From contig JAQXJC010000004.1 of NCBI GenBank assembly GCA_029008115.1, positions 28,389 through 92,388 of the forward strand: a stretch of DNA of 64,000 nt. The letters are read 5' to 3'. The stretch's first letter is position 1. Each line of letters starts with the position of its first letter. Positions 50,193 to 62,030 of the stretch are shown in pieces. This DNA is from Desulfovibrionaceae bacterium (GTDB taxonomy: Bacteria > Desulfobacterota > Desulfovibrionia > Desulfovibrionales > Desulfovibrionaceae). The notes under the pieces were generated by a model. The model was not told the origin of the DNA. It searched no databases and saw only the letters and a list, made by a program, of their open reading frames with translations. Position numbers and translations under genes: made by a program.

Positions 50193-51848
50193 CTACCAGC
50201 CGGCCGCCAGTCCATCACCGCGCGGATCGGCGGCTCCCTGCAGCACGCCATCCTCCTGCCGGATCAGAATGGCGCCCGCGTGGCCCATGCTGTCAGTGTA
50301 GTCCGCAACCTCCGTGACGGCGTGGCCACGGCGGCGCAATTCCTCCATGACTCCGGGGGCAAAGCGGGATTCCATCTTGAGATCATTGGTTTCAGCGCCC
50401 CAGCTGCGGCCGTAGAGCCAGCGCGGAGCTGCCACGGCCTCCTGCGGCGACATGCCAAAATCCACCATGCGGGTGAGCATGGCCGCCTGCGTCTGGGGCT
50501 GGCCCTCGCCCCCCATTGTTCCATATACCAGACGCGGCCTGCCTCCATGCAGCAGCATGGCCGGAGTAAGCGTATGAAACGTGCGTTTGCCCGGAAGCAG
50601 GCAGTTCACGTGATTGGGGTCAAGGGAAAAGAAGCATCCCCTGTTCTGGAGCAGCACTCCCGTCCCATCCGGAACGATGCCGGAGCCGAAGTCGTAATAG
50701 ATGCTCTGGATAAGCGAGACGGCATTGCCCGCCCCGTCCACGGCACCCAGCCATACGGTGTCCCCCTTGGGATCGAGGGGTGGTCGCGGCCCGGCCGCGC
50801 GGGCCATGTCGATGCGGGCCGCCTGCTCCCGTCCATGCCGCTCCGAAAGCAGCCAGTCCAGCGGAATATGGGTAAAGGCCGGATCGGACAAGTAGGCATC
50901 GCGGTCGAGAAAGCTCTCCTTGGTGGCCTCGATAATGAGATGGCAGTAGTCGGCCGATCCCTCGCCCAGGGAAGCCACATCAAACCTGTCGAGAATATTG
51001 AGAATCTCCAGTGACGCCATGCCCTGCGTGTTAGGCGGGAGGCTGAAGACCCGCATGCCGCGATAGTTCACGGAAATCGGCTCCACCCAGTCGGCATGAT
51101 GTCCGGCAAAGTCCTCAGCGGTGAGCAGACCGCCATGCGCCTCCAGAAAGGCAACCATGCGGCGCGCCAGCGATCCCCGGTAGAAGACCTCCCCGCCTTC
51201 GCTGGCCAGGGTTCGCAGCGTCGCGGCAAGGGCAGGCTGACGGAACAGGACGCCCGTCTCCAGCGCTCTGCCGTACGGCATGAAGGTCTGCGCAAATCCG
51301 GGAAAGCGTTGCAGACAGCGCAGCTCCCTGTCCCCGGCGGCGGCATTGGCGCGGCTCCAGCAGGCCAGCGAAGGACTCACCGGAAAGCCGCCCTCCGCAT
51401 AGTCACGGGCGGACTCCAGCAGTACTTCCCATGACAGGGGAGAGCCCAGAGCGGAACGGCTGTAGGCGGCGGCCTCCATCCAGCCGGAAACGGCTCCCGG
51501 CACGGTATTGGCGGCTTCCACGCCCCGGGCGGGGATGCGCTCGTATCCCTTGTCCCGGTAGTGCCGGATGGTGGCTTTGGAACCGGCGCGGCCGCTGGCA
51601 TTGAGCCCCCGGAGTTCGCCTGTCCCGGCATTGAATACAAGCCAGAAGCTGTCGCCGCCCAGTGTGCACATGTGCGGATAGACCACGGCCAGCACCGCTG
51701 CCGCAGCCACGGCGGCGTCCACGGCCGTGCCGCCCCGGCGCAGGATGTCGAGCCCGGCCTGCGTGGCAAGGTGGTTGGGCGATGTTACCATGCCATGCGT
51801 GGCGAGCGGATTGGTACTGTGTGAAATGGTGGAACAGTAGGACGGCAT
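50193..51848 (-). CDS. ggt: Gamma-glutamyltransferase family protein
   Basis: This 551-residue Ntn-hydrolase is of the GGT/cephalosporin acylase family, cleaved autocatalytically into two subunits. The new N-terminal nucleophile is expected at T364 in GDTVWLGAVDGAGNAVSL, preceded by the usual DPKGDT. GTMGGEGQPQ and the N-terminal AVDAAVAAAAVLAVVYPHMCTLGGD match the family. There is no signal peptide, so it is probably cytosolic. That fits the acylase-like or gamma-glutamyl peptide-degrading branch better than the periplasmic GGT branch. GGGGAGGGGAA precedes the ATG at 51848. Confidence 0.9.
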   Translation of the reverse strand: MPSYCSTISHSTNPLATHGMVTSPNHLATQAGLDILRRGGTAVDAAVAAAAVLAVVYPHMCTLGGDSFWLVFNAGTGELRGLNASGRAGSKATIRHYRDKGYERIPARGVEAANTVPGAVSGWMEAAAYSRSALGSPLSWEVLLESARDYAEGGFPVSPSLACWSRANAAAGDRELRCLQRFPGFAQTFMPYGRALETGVLFRQPALAATLRTLASEGGEVFYRGSLARRMVAFLEAHGGLLTAEDFAGHHADWVEPISVNYRGMRVFSLPPNTQGMASLEILNILDRFDVASLGEGSADYCHLIIEATKESFLDRDAYLSDPAFTHIPLDWLLSERHGREQAARIDMARAAGPRPPLDPKGDTVWLGAVDGAGNAVSLIQSIYYDFGSGIVPDGTGVLLQNRGCFFSLDPNHVNCLLPGKRTFHTLTPAMLLHGGRPRLVYGTMGGEGQPQTQAAMLTRMVDFGMSPQEAVAAPRWLYGRSWGAETNDLKMESRFAPGVMEELRRRGHAVTEVADYTDSMGHAGAILIRQEDGVLQGAADPRGDGLAAGW

Positions 51849-51902
51849 GCGCTTCCCCTCCCCGGGCGCTGGCGGCAGACCGGGAGGAAATGCCGCAGCC
51901 CG

Positions 51903-51940
51903 AAAAAAAATGCGCCCCGGGGGACAGGCCCGCGGGACGC
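51903..51940 (-). terminator. Intrinsic terminator of selC
   Basis: On the minus strand GCGTCCCGCGGG pairs with CCCCCGGGGCGC (one G-U, one mismatch) and leads into A plus eight T. It lies 14 bases past the 3' end of the tRNA. Confidence 0.68.
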
Positions 51941-51954
51941 TCTGTTATCATGGA

Positions 51955-52048
51955 TGGCGGAGGCGTATAGGAGTCGAACCTACCCAGGACCTCACAGCCC
52001 TACACCGGTTTTGAAGACCGGGCGGCACACCGGTACCGACACGCCTCC
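51955..52048 (-). tRNA. selC: tRNA-Sec, anticodon TCA
   Basis: This 94-base tRNA has an 8-base-pair acceptor stem (GGAGGCGT/ACGCCTCC), discriminator G, encoded CCA, a long variable arm, anticodon stem CCGGT/ACCGG and loop CTTCAAA with anticodon TCA (52014-52012). The T arm reads GGTTCGACTCC. These are the marks of selenocysteine tRNA, so the organism should read some UGA codons as selenocysteine through SelA, SelB and SelD. None of those genes, and no selenoprotein that I can recognise, is in the window. Confidence 0.96.
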
Positions 52049-52080
52049 GCATTTGCTTCCGGCACGCCGGATGCGCAGTC

Positions 52081-52109
52081 ATATTGCCCCATCCAGCAGG
52101 AATTTTCAA
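52081..52109 (-). promoter_or_regulatory. Weak candidate selC promoter, in a 400-base gap
   Basis: On the minus strand TTGAAA (52109-52104), a 17-base spacer and CAATAT (52086-52081). The gap 52049-52449 otherwise holds a perfect 10-base inverted repeat (TTTCCCCGCC/GGCGGGGAAA, 52122-52143), a palindrome CCGCATGCGG (52215-52224) and the ftsH promoter. I see no gene in it. Confidence 0.27.
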
Positions 52110-52381
52110 GCCTAAAATACGTTTCCCCGCCACGGCGGGGAAATGCCCCGCCGGGCGTCCTTCCGGCATGCCGTCCGGTGCCCGGCATGCGCGGAGCCCA
52201 TGACAGCCGGTGCGCCGCATGCGGAAGCAGACCGGACTGACCGCAACTTCTGCCCGGCAATTTTCATCTTCGGCACAGCATGGGAAAAAATACCCTGTAA
52301 ACGCAGCCTGTTGCCCGTGCAGAGGCCGCATCGGGGCACGTGGTTCCCATCCGCGCGGGCATGGGCCTGTCATATGGCGCA

Positions 52382-52410
52382 TTGCCAAATGCCGCAAGCA
52401 TGTTTACACT
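52382..52410 (+). promoter_or_regulatory. Candidate ftsH promoter
   Basis: TTGCCA (52382-52387), a 17-base spacer and TACACT (52405-52410), with a leader of about 33 bases. No heat-shock-type (sigma32) promoter is seen. Confidence 0.42.
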
Positions 52411-52449
52411 ACAACGACCTGATGCTCAGATTCCCAAATGGAGGCCCCA

Positions 52450-54354
<1,905 letters not shown>

Positions 54355-54370
54355 TCTTCCGCAATGCCAC

Positions 54371-54416
54371 GGGGCCCGTCGCGCCACCGGAAATCCGGTG
54401 CACGGCGGGCCTTCTT
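54371..54416 (+). terminator. Nested hairpin between ftsH and folP
   Basis: An outer stem GGCCCGTCG/CGGCGGGCC (54373-54381, 54403-54411) encloses CACCGG-AAAT-CCGGTG. TTCTT follows. It could be a partial terminator that lowers expression of the downstream genes relative to ftsH. Confidence 0.42.
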
Positions 54417-54437
54417 ACGAAAAAACAGGAAAACAAT

Positions 54438-55289
54438 ATGGGCACAGCCATGCAATGGACGCTGTATGGGGGACGGGTCTTCGAACCGGTCCCTTTCGGT
54501 ATTATGGGCATTGTCAACATCACGCCGGACTCCTTTTATGACGGTGGCGCCCACGACACGGCACAGGAGGCGCAGAGGCATGCGGCCCGGCTGCTGCGGG
54601 AAGGGGCGGACATGCTGGACCTGGGGGCGGAATCCTCGCGGCCGGGCGCGCGGCCCGTGGCTGCCGAAACGGAATGTGCGCGGCTCATGCCCGTGCTGTG
54701 CGGCCTGCATGCCACGCATCCCTGCGCCCTGATTTCCGTGGACACCTACCACGCGGCAACGGCGGCCCGCCTGCTGGCCACGGGCTACGTGCATGTGCTG
54801 AATGACATTTCCGCCTGCGCCTACGAGCCGGAGCTGCTGGACGTGGTGGCCCAGTACAGGCCCGGCTACGTGCTGATGCATGCGCAGGGACGGCCCGACT
54901 CCATGCAGCGGGCCCCCCGCTATACCAGCGTTGTTGAAGAAGTGCTGGACTTTTTTGCACGGGAGATGCACCGTCTCACTGCGGCCGGGCTGCCGGAAGA
55001 TCGCATTGTGCTGGACCCCGGCATCGGCTTTGGCAAGAGGTTGGAACATAACATGGCGCTCCTGCGCGCTGCGCATGTCTTTCAGGAAAGGCTGGGCCGT
55101 CCCGTGCTCATGGGGCTGTCCATGAAGTCCGTATTCGGCGATCTGCTGGGGCTGCCCGTGGAACGGCGCGGACAGGCCACCCAGATTGCCACGGCCATGC
55201 TGATGCGCGACGGAATACGCCTGCACCGCGTGCATGACGTGGCCGCCACGGCGCAGACGCTGCGCCTCACGGCGGCCTGGCAGGGCTGA
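54438..55289 (+). CDS. folP: Dihydropteroate synthase FolP
   Basis: FolP condenses 6-hydroxymethyl-dihydropterin pyrophosphate with p-aminobenzoate and is the sulfonamide target. It has 283 residues. The first signature is MGIVNITPDSFYDGG and the second is DMLDLGAESSRPGA. Later come VLNDISA, DPGIGFGKRLEHN and MGLSMKSVFG (the K-x-x-G-like pterin/phosphate end, usually SRK). The order ftsH-folP-cdaA-glmM occurs in several phyla. AGGA precedes the ATG at 54438. Confidence 0.95.
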   Translation: MGTAMQWTLYGGRVFEPVPFGIMGIVNITPDSFYDGGAHDTAQEAQRHAARLLREGADMLDLGAESSRPGARPVAAETECARLMPVLCGLHATHPCALISVDTYHAATAARLLATGYVHVLNDISACAYEPELLDVVAQYRPGYVLMHAQGRPDSMQRAPRYTSVVEEVLDFFAREMHRLTAAGLPEDRIVLDPGIGFGKRLEHNMALLRAAHVFQERLGRPVLMGLSMKSVFGDLLGLPVERRGQATQIATAMLMRDGIRLHRVHDVAATAQTLRLTAAWQG

Positions 55290-55315
55290 CATTCTCCGTA
55301 CACGAGGTTCAGGGC

Positions 55316-56080
55316 GTGGATTTTACCTTGCATTGGCTGGCGCGGCAGTGGGAATTTCTGACGCTGGACTGGCGCGACCTGCTGGACGTGACTCTGGTGG
55401 GCCTGCTGCTGTATCACCTCATCCAGATGATCCGGGGCACGCGGGTCATTACCATACTGGTGGGCTTCAGCGGCCTTGCGGCCCTCTACTACGTGGCGCG
55501 CCTGCTGGGGCTGTATACGCTGACATGGCTGCTCCAGCATGTCTTCAGCTCCCTCTTCCTCGTCCTGGTCATCACCTTCCAAAAGGACATCCGGCAGGGC
55601 CTCACGGAAATGGGCGCGCGCGGCATGTGGCGCCGCAAGGGCCTGCATGAGGAGGCGCTGACGGCCCTGGTGGGCGCCTGCTCCGAAATGGCGGCCCTGC
55701 GCATCGGGGCGCTCATTGTCATCCAGCGCTCCGTGCCGCTGCGCGACCTCACCGAACGGGAAGGGGTGCGCGTGGATGCCCGCATTTCCAAGCGGCTGCT
55801 CATGAACATCTTCTATCCCAAGGCCCCGCTGCACGACGGCGCCGTCGTCATCAGGGACGGCCGCATCGAGGCCGCCGCCTGCATCCTCCCGCTGGCAGTG
55901 GCTCAGGGCCAGAACTTCGGCACACGGCACCGCGCCGCGCTGGGCGCCACGCAGGAGACAGACGCCGTGGTCGTCGTGGTCAGCGAGGAGCGCGGGGAAA
56001 TTTCCGTGGCCATCAAGGGCGAGCTGATGCGCGGTCTTGATGCCGAAAAACTGCGGCAGGTACTGAAAGATGCCCTCTAG
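55316..56080 (+). CDS. cdaA: Diadenylate cyclase CdaA
   Basis: CdaA makes cyclic di-AMP from two ATP at the membrane. It has 254 residues: three hydrophobic helices in the first 90 or so residues, then the DAC domain. The catalytic motifs are D174-G175-A176 (PLHDGAVVI) and R204-H205-R206 (FGTRHRAALG). c-di-AMP controls potassium and osmolyte balance and envelope tension. GTG at 55316 follows GAGG and AGGG. It overlaps the next gene by 11 bases, as usual for cdaA and its regulator. Confidence 0.95.
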   Translation: MDFTLHWLARQWEFLTLDWRDLLDVTLVGLLLYHLIQMIRGTRVITILVGFSGLAALYYVARLLGLYTLTWLLQHVFSSLFLVLVITFQKDIRQGLTEMGARGMWRRKGLHEEALTALVGACSEMAALRIGALIVIQRSVPLRDLTEREGVRVDARISKRLLMNIFYPKAPLHDGAVVIRDGRIEAAACILPLAVAQGQNFGTRHRAALGATQETDAVVVVVSEERGEISVAIKGELMRGLDAEKLRQVLKDAL

Positions 56081-57095
56081 CGCCGGGCGCGGCATGTCGC
56101 GCACCATCACCTTGCTGGCCTCGCTGCTCATGGCCTCCCTCATGTGGTACATGGTCTGCGTCAACGATATTATTGACGTGCAGATGGAGCTGCGGCTGGA
56201 CTACTACGGCCTCCCTCCCAACCTGATTATCACCGACGGGCTGGTAAACCGGGTGGTCATCCGGGTGCGCGGCCCCCAGACCCTGCTGCGCAGCGTCACG
56301 CAGGAATATCTCTCGCGCTCCATTGATCTTTCCCAGCTGAAGCCCGGACGCAACGTAGTGCCGCTGGTGAAGGATTCCCTGCGCAGATCATCGCGGGCCT
56401 TTGAGCTGGTGGACGCCCATCCCCGGCAGATGGCCGTGCTGGCGGAGCCTGTGCTGGAACGTGTGGTTCCCGTGGTGGCGGAAACATACAGCCCCCTGCG
56501 CCGTGGCGCCATCGAGGTCAAGGAGTGCAAGGTCACGCCCTCGGTCGTCACCCTGCGCGGCCCCGAGTCCATAGTTTCCGGCCTGACAGAGGTCACGCTG
56601 CCCGTGCGCGTGGACACGCAGTCCGCCGGGCGGGCCGAATACAGGGATGTCACCCTGCCTCTGCCGCAGCTGGTGACGGCCACGCCGTCGGAAGTCTCCG
56701 TGGAGTATGTGGTGACGAGCGGTCGTGTCACCACCTCGCGGGACTGTCCCGTGCGGCTTGAGGCCGTGGACAAGGAAGACTACACGCTGGAGCCGGCCAA
56801 GCTGGCGGTACTGGTGGAAGTGCCGGAAAGCCTGCTGAAGTCCTCCAGCTACATGCGCAAGCTGGACGTATACATTCTGCCGCCGCCGCTGAAGCCGGGA
56901 CAGAGCGTGGATGCCGTGGTGCGCTACCGCGTGCCGGAAGGCATGGTCATCCAGAGCCCGCCCGTGCGCACGGTGCGCGTCAGCCGGCGCGCACTGCCCG
57001 AACCGGCGCCCGCGCCGGAACGACAGTCCCATGCGGCCCCGGCGGCGGAACGGGGGGCCAGCACCCCGGAACCCGCGCCGCAGGGCCACAACTAG
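56070..57095 (+). CDS. cdaR: CdaR-like YbbR-domain protein
   Basis: This 341-residue protein is anchored by one N-terminal membrane helix (about residues 10-28, [17 protein letters not shown]). The extracytoplasmic part has three or so YbbR repeats (for example [16 protein letters not shown] and [18 protein letters not shown]). The end is Pro/Ala-rich. CdaR binds and tunes CdaA in Gram-positive bacteria, and the conserved position between cdaA and glmM supports the same role. The ATG at 56070 lies inside cdaA, with an alternative at 56094. Confidence 0.88.
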   Translation: MPSSAGRGMSRTITLLASLLMASLMWYMVCVNDIIDVQMELRLDYYGLPPNLIITDGLVNRVVIRVRGPQTLLRSVTQEYLSRSIDLSQLKPGRNVVPLVKDSLRRSSRAFELVDAHPRQMAVLAEPVLERVVPVVAETYSPLRRGAIEVKECKVTPSVVTLRGPESIVSGLTEVTLPVRVDTQSAGRAEYRDVTLPLPQLVTATPSEVSVEYVVTSGRVTTSRDCPVRLEAVDKEDYTLEPAKLAVLVEVPESLLKSSSYMRKLDVYILPPPLKPGQSVDAVVRYRVPEGMVIQSPPVRTVRVSRRALPEPAPAPERQSHAAPAAERGASTPEPAPQGHN

Positions 57096-57130
57096 GCGGG
57101 GGAATCCCGCGTTTGCAGAAGGAGAGGAAC

Positions 57131-58483
57131 ATGGCACGATTTTTCGGAACAGACGGCCTGCGCGGCAGGGTGAATACCTATCCCATGACGGTGGACGTGG
57201 CCCTGCGGCTCGGGCTGGCGGCAGGCATGCGCTTTCGCCGCAACACGACGCAGACGCATCGCGTCGTCATCGGCAAGGACACGCGCCTGTCCGGCTACAT
57301 GTTCGAATCCGCGCTGACCGCCGGCCTGTGCGCGGCGGGCATGCACGTCATCATGGTGGGCCCCCTGCCCACGCCAGCCGTCTCCTTCCTGACGCGCAAC
57401 ATGCGCGCAGACCTGGGCGTGGTTATCTCCGCCTCGCACAATCCCTATCACGACAACGGCATCAAGTTCTTTGACGCGGACGGCTTCAAGCTGCCGGACG
57501 ACGTGGAAGACGAAATCGCCGCCATGGTGCTGGACCCCGATTTCAAATGGAACTACCCGCCCTCGGACAAGGTGGGCCGCGCCACAAAAATTCAGGACGC
57601 GCCGGGCCGCTACATCGTCTATACCAAGAGCTGCTTTCCCGCGCATCTTTCCCTTTCGGGCCTGCGCATTGTCATAGACTGCGCCAACGGGGCGAACTAC
57701 AAGGTCGCGCCGCTGGCCCTGCAGGAGCTGGGGGCCGAGGTCTTCACCCTGGGCACGTCTCCCAACGGCACGAACATCAACGACAACTGTGGCTCGCTGC
57801 ATCCGCACGTGGTAGCGGACAAGGTACGCGAAGTGCGGGCCGACGTGGGGCTGGCTCTGGACGGCGATGCCGACAGGCTCATCGTGGTGGATGAAAAGGG
57901 CAATGTCCTGGACGGCGATCAGATCATGGCCATCTGCGCACAGGCCATGATGGCGCGCGGCGAGCTGCCGGAAAATCAGCTGGTGGCTACCGTGATGAGC
58001 AACATGGCGCTGGAAGTCTTCATGCAGGATCATGGCGGTTCGCTGCTCCGCACCAAGGTCGGCGATCGCTACGTGGTGGAAGCCATGCGCCGCACGGGAG
58101 CCATGCTGGGCGGCGAGCAGTCCGGGCACCTGATCTTCCGGCAGTACAGCACCACCGGCGACGGCCTGCTGGCCGCGCTGCAAATCCTGCGCGTCATGCA
58201 GGAGAAGGAACAGCGCCTCTCCGAGCTGGCCGGCCTGCTGACCCCCTTCCCCCAGACGCTCATCAACGTCCCCGTGGAGCGCAAGCTGCCTCTGGAAGAA
58301 CGCCCGGCCGTGGGTGAGGCCGTGGCCAGGGTCGAGGCCGAGCTGCATGGACGCGGGCGCGTGCTCCTGCGGTACTCCGGTACGGAATCGCTCTGCCGCG
58401 TCATGGTGGAAGGCGAGGACAGCGAGAAGGTGCGCGCCTATGCGGAACTGCTGGCTGAAGTGGTGCAGCGCGAGCTGAAGTAG
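57131..58483 (+). CDS. glmM: Phosphoglucosamine mutase GlmM
   Basis: GlmM turns glucosamine-6-phosphate into glucosamine-1-phosphate for UDP-GlcNAc and thus for peptidoglycan and lipid A. It has 450 residues. The start [15 protein letters not shown], the phosphoserine S102 in [17 protein letters not shown], the metal loop [14 protein letters not shown], the sugar-binding [10 protein letters not shown] and the C-terminal phosphate loop [15 protein letters not shown] are all present. AAGGAGAGG precedes the ATG at 57131. GlmM is known to bind CdaA and inhibit it in some bacteria, which makes the clustering meaningful. Confidence 0.97.
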   Translation: MARFFGTDGLRGRVNTYPMTVDVALRLGLAAGMRFRRNTTQTHRVVIGKDTRLSGYMFESALTAGLCAAGMHVIMVGPLPTPAVSFLTRNMRADLGVVISASHNPYHDNGIKFFDADGFKLPDDVEDEIAAMVLDPDFKWNYPPSDKVGRATKIQDAPGRYIVYTKSCFPAHLSLSGLRIVIDCANGANYKVAPLALQELGAEVFTLGTSPNGTNINDNCGSLHPHVVADKVREVRADVGLALDGDADRLIVVDEKGNVLDGDQIMAICAQAMMARGELPENQLVATVMSNMALEVFMQDHGGSLLRTKVGDRYVVEAMRRTGAMLGGEQSGHLIFRQYSTTGDGLLAALQILRVMQEKEQRLSELAGLLTPFPQTLINVPVERKLPLEERPAVGEAVARVEAELHGRGRVLLRYSGTESLCRVMVEGEDSEKVRAYAELLAEVVQRELK

Positions 58484-58671
58484 CCTGCGGGCGGGACGGC
58501 GCCTTGCCTGCTGGATTTTTCTGCGGAAGCGTGGCATAAGAGCCGGCGGAGCGGCGGCTTTCCCCCGCCCGCGATATCGGGACACGGCGGCTCCTGGCCG
58601 CGTCCTGCCTTCAGACTGCAACGCGCCGGCAGGCCTCATCCTGCGGGCAGCTCATCATACACGAGGTTCTC

Positions 58672-59544
58672 ATGAAAGAAATCCGCAAGGTCATCATTCC
58701 CGTGGCCGGCTGGGGAACACGCTCGCTGCCCGCCAGCAAGAATATTCCCAAGGAAATGCTGCCTGTCTACAACAAGCCCGTCATTCAGTACGTGGTGGAA
58801 GAGGCCATCAAATCCGGCGTCACCGATGTTGTCTTTGTAACCAACAGGGACAAGAGCGTCATCGAGGATCACTTTGACTACAACCTCCAGCTGGAAGGCG
58901 TGCTGGAGCGATCCGGCAAGCTGGACAAGCTGAAGACCGTGCGTGACGTGGCGGAGATGGTCAACATCATGTCCGTGCGCCAGAAGAAGCAGCTGGGTCT
59001 GGGGCACGCCGTGCTGTGCGCCCGGCCGCTCATCACCGACGAACCCTTTGCCATCATGGTGGGCGACGACCTGATGTTCGGCGGCGTGCCCGGCGTGCAG
59101 CAGCTCATCGACGTGGCCATGCGCGAGAACATGCCCGTCATTGGTGTGATGGAAGTCCCCCGCGACAAGGTCAGCCGCTACGGCATCATTGACGGCGAGG
59201 AAGTCTCGCCCGGCGTCTACCGCATCAAGGACATGGTGGAAAAGCCCGATGTGGACAAGGCCCCCTCGCAGCTGGCCATTGTGGGCCGCTATGTGCTGAC
59301 GCCCGACGTGTTCGACTATCTGGAAAAGGTCACGCCCGGCGTGGGTGGTGAAATCCAGCTGACGGACGCCTTGCAGGCCTTGGCCCGCGACCGGGGCATG
59401 ATGGCCGTGAAGATGACCGGCATCCGCTTTGACGCCGGCGACTGGGCCGACTATCTTTCCGCCAACATCTACTTCGGACTTCAGGATGAAAGCCTGCGCT
59501 ACGGCCTGCTGGAACGCCTGAAACAGTTTGTCCAGTTCTCCTAG
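58672..59544 (+). CDS. galU: UTP-glucose-1-phosphate uridylyltransferase GalU
   Basis: GalU makes UDP-glucose for surface polysaccharides and trehalose or glucan synthesis. It has 290 residues. The nucleotide-binding start VIIPVAGWGTRSLPASKNIPKEMLPV, the metal/sugar motif MVGDDLMFGGVPG, the catalytic VEKP block KDMVEKPDVDKAPS and GEIQLTDALQAL fit the family. The usual AG(L/W)GTR loop is intact. It follows glmM by 188 bases without a clear promoter, so its expression unit is uncertain. A strong terminator closes it. Confidence 0.96.
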   Translation: MKEIRKVIIPVAGWGTRSLPASKNIPKEMLPVYNKPVIQYVVEEAIKSGVTDVVFVTNRDKSVIEDHFDYNLQLEGVLERSGKLDKLKTVRDVAEMVNIMSVRQKKQLGLGHAVLCARPLITDEPFAIMVGDDLMFGGVPGVQQLIDVAMRENMPVIGVMEVPRDKVSRYGIIDGEEVSPGVYRIKDMVEKPDVDKAPSQLAIVGRYVLTPDVFDYLEKVTPGVGGEIQLTDALQALARDRGMMAVKMTGIRFDAGDWADYLSANIYFGLQDESLRYGLLERLKQFVQFS

Positions 59545-59595
59545 CCTGTCGGCTGTCCGGCCCGCAGCGGCGGCCCGCCGGCTCCGCGCATATCC

Positions 59596-59624
59596 GCGCG
59601 GCTCTTCGGAGCCGCGCATTTTTT
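59596..59624 (+). terminator. Intrinsic terminator of galU
   Basis: A perfect 9-base-pair stem GCGCGGCTC/GAGCCGCGC with a TTCG tetraloop is followed by A and six T. Confidence 0.92.
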
Positions 59625-59666
59625 ATCAGGCGCGCCGCGCCATCTCCTCTTCAGGAACATGACCTC

Positions 59667-62000
59667 ATGTATGCCGTTGCCCTGCTTTCCCCTCCATATG
59701 CCACGCTGACCTATGCCGCCAGCCCGGATTTTCCGCCGGATTTCTGGCGGCAGGGGCTGCGCGTGGCCGTGCCTCTGGGAAAGGGAGCGCTGCGCGCCGG
59801 CGTGATTCTGGGAGCGGCGGACAGCGCCCCGGAGGGCGTGCGCCTCAGGGAAATCTGCTGGCCGCTGGAAGCTGCCCCCCTGCTGGACGCGGATGCCGTG
59901 GCGCTGGCGCGGGCCGTGGCCACGCGGCAGTCCTGCACGCCGGGCGCCGTGTGGGGGCACCTTCTGCCGGCTGGCCTGCGCTCCACGCAGGTACGCCTGC
60001 GCGACTTTGTCCACGGCATGCCTCGCCTGCATGCGCTGGCTGCGGTGAAGCGTCTGCCGGAGGAAGAACGGCGCGTACTGGCCGCCGCCCTGCTGGAGGG
60101 ACGGGCCGGCTTTGTCGCCCCGGGGGCGGACAGTGCGGCAGAAGAGCGCTGTATCCTGCGCGTAGACCCGCCGTGGCCAGTGCGTCCGGCCGCCGTAAAG
60201 CAGGCTGCCGTCCTAGACTTTCTGCTGGCGCACGGGCCGGTTTCGCGCCGCGCACTGGCAAGAGCGGTGGAAGGAAGCGGCCCCGCGCTCGCCGCACTGG
60301 TGCGGGCCGGACATGTATATATGGAAAACGGGGAATGCTCCGAACCGGAAGCCGGAACCGTCCTGATGCCGCCTCCGCCCCGGCCCTTTATCCTTTCCCC
60401 CGCGCAGATGCTGGCTGTGGAAGACTGTGGCGCGGCACTGCATCGTGATGCGCCGGATACGCGCCTGCTCTTTGGCGTGACGGGCAGCGGCAAGACCGCC
60501 GTCTATCTGGAACTTATCCGGCAATGTCTGGAAATGGGACGCTCCGCCATGCTTCTGGCGCCAGAGGTGGCGCTGGCGCAGAAACTGCGGCGGGATGCGG
60601 CGCTGGCGCTGCCGGATGCGCCACTCTTCTTCTATCACGGCTACCAGAGCCCGCGCCAGCGGGAGCATACCTTCCGCGCGCTGGCAGAACGCACCGCGCC
60701 CTGCGTGGTGGTGGGAACGCGCTCCGCCCTCTTTCTGCCCGCGCCCCGGCTGGGGGCCATCCTGCTGGATGAGGAGCACGACGCATCCTTCAAGCAGGAT
60801 GAGGGCCTTTCCTATCAGGCAAAGGAAGTGGCCTGGTTCCGGGTACGGCAGTCGCGGGGGCTGCTGGTGCTGGGATCGGCCACGCCGGACATCAAGACCT
60901 TCCATGCCGCACGGCAGGGAAGCCTGTCCGTCCTGCGCCTGCCCGCCCGCGTGGGAGGCGGTACCGCGCCATCGGTGGAACTGGTGGACATGTCCGGGCC
61001 GTCCGGGCCGTCCCTGCTGGCCCCGGCCAGCGAGCAGGCCCTGCTGGAAACGATCTCCCGCGGCGAGCAGGCCGTCATTCTTCTGAACCGGCGCGGCTAT
61101 GCCCCGCAAATGCGCTGCCAGGACTGCGCAACCGTGGTCCGCTGCCCGCACTGCGAAATCAGCCTCACCTACCACAGGAGTCAGGAGCGCCTTGTCTGCC
61201 ACTACTGCGGCTATTCCCTGCCCTTCCCTTCTCCCTGCATGCACTGCAAGGGCCTGCGCTACCGGCAGGTAGGCGAGGGCACGGAAAAACTGGCGGAACA
61301 CGTGGAACTGCTGTGCGGCGCGGGCAATGTACTGCGTCTTGACCGGGACAGCACCCGCCGCCCCGGCCGCATGGAAGAAATTCTGGAGACCTTCGCCCGG
61401 CGGGAGGCGCAGGTGCTGGTGGGCACGCAGATGCTCTCCAAGGGACATCATTTTCCGGGCGTGACGCTGGCGATGGTGGCGGATGGCGACGTGGGCCTCA
61501 ATCTGCCGGACTACCGCGCGGCAGAACGCACCTTCCAGCTGCTGGTGCAGTCATCAGGCAGGGCCGGCCGCGGAGACCTGCCGGGGCGCGTACTCATCCA
61601 GACCCGCGACACGCGCCACTACTGCTGGAAGCACGTGCGTACCGCCGATTTTGAAGGCTTTTACGAGGAAGAGATAGGTCTGCGGGAAAAGCGCCGCTAT
61701 CCGCCCTTTGTGCGGCTGGCCCGCCTGCACGTGGCCTTTCCTCTGGATTTTCAGGAGTACAACACGGTATTGCAGGAAATAGGGGATGCGCTGCACAGCG
61801 GCGGCGCGGCACTGGGCGTCACCGTGCTGGGGCCGGCACCGGCGCCCCTGGCGGTACTGCGGGGCATGCGACGCTTCCACTGCCTGCTCAAGGCGGCGGA
61901 CTGGACCGCCATGCGCAGTCTCCATTTCATGCTTCTGGCGCGCATTTCCTGCAAGGCATGCCGTTTTTACCTTGACCTTGACCCCGTGAATATGCTTTAA
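59667..62000 (+). CDS. priA: Primosomal helicase PriA
   Basis: PriA is the superfamily 2 helicase that rebuilds the replisome at stalled forks. It has 777 residues. An N-terminal 3'-end-binding domain (to about residue 105) and a winged-helix region precede the helicase, with Walker A FGVTGSGKT, DEEH box LLDEEHDASFKQDE and SATPD. Eight zinc Cys lie between the helicase lobes (from CQDCATVVRCPHC to CMHCKGL). TQMLSKGHHFPGVTLA and QSSGRAGRGDLPG are motifs V and VI. The ATG at 59667 is preceded by AGGA. Only about 40 bases separate it from the galU terminator, and I see no promoter there. Confidence 0.95.
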   Translation: MYAVALLSPPYATLTYAASPDFPPDFWRQGLRVAVPLGKGALRAGVILGAADSAPEGVRLREICWPLEAAPLLDADAVALARAVATRQSCTPGAVWGHLLPAGLRSTQVRLRDFVHGMPRLHALAAVKRLPEEERRVLAAALLEGRAGFVAPGADSAAEERCILRVDPPWPVRPAAVKQAAVLDFLLAHGPVSRRALARAVEGSGPALAALVRAGHVYMENGECSEPEAGTVLMPPPPRPFILSPAQMLAVEDCGAALHRDAPDTRLLFGVTGSGKTAVYLELIRQCLEMGRSAMLLAPEVALAQKLRRDAALALPDAPLFFYHGYQSPRQREHTFRALAERTAPCVVVGTRSALFLPAPRLGAILLDEEHDASFKQDEGLSYQAKEVAWFRVRQSRGLLVLGSATPDIKTFHAARQGSLSVLRLPARVGGGTAPSVELVDMSGPSGPSLLAPASEQALLETISRGEQAVILLNRRGYAPQMRCQDCATVVRCPHCEISLTYHRSQERLVCHYCGYSLPFPSPCMHCKGLRYRQVGEGTEKLAEHVELLCGAGNVLRLDRDSTRRPGRMEEILETFARREAQVLVGTQMLSKGHHFPGVTLAMVADGDVGLNLPDYRAAERTFQLLVQSSGRAGRGDLPGRVLIQTRDTRHYCWKHVRTADFEGFYEEEIGLREKRRYPPFVRLARLHVAFPLDFQEYNTVLQEIGDALHSGGAALGVTVLGPAPAPLAVLRGMRRFHCLLKAADWTAMRSLHFMLLARISCKACRFYLDLDPVNML

Positions 62001-62030
62001 CGGCCACATCATTGACGTACTACCACAAAA

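Noticed and set aside
51955..52449. A genomic island integrated at selC.
   Set aside because: No integrase, no repeat of the tRNA 3' end and no foreign-looking genes on either side.
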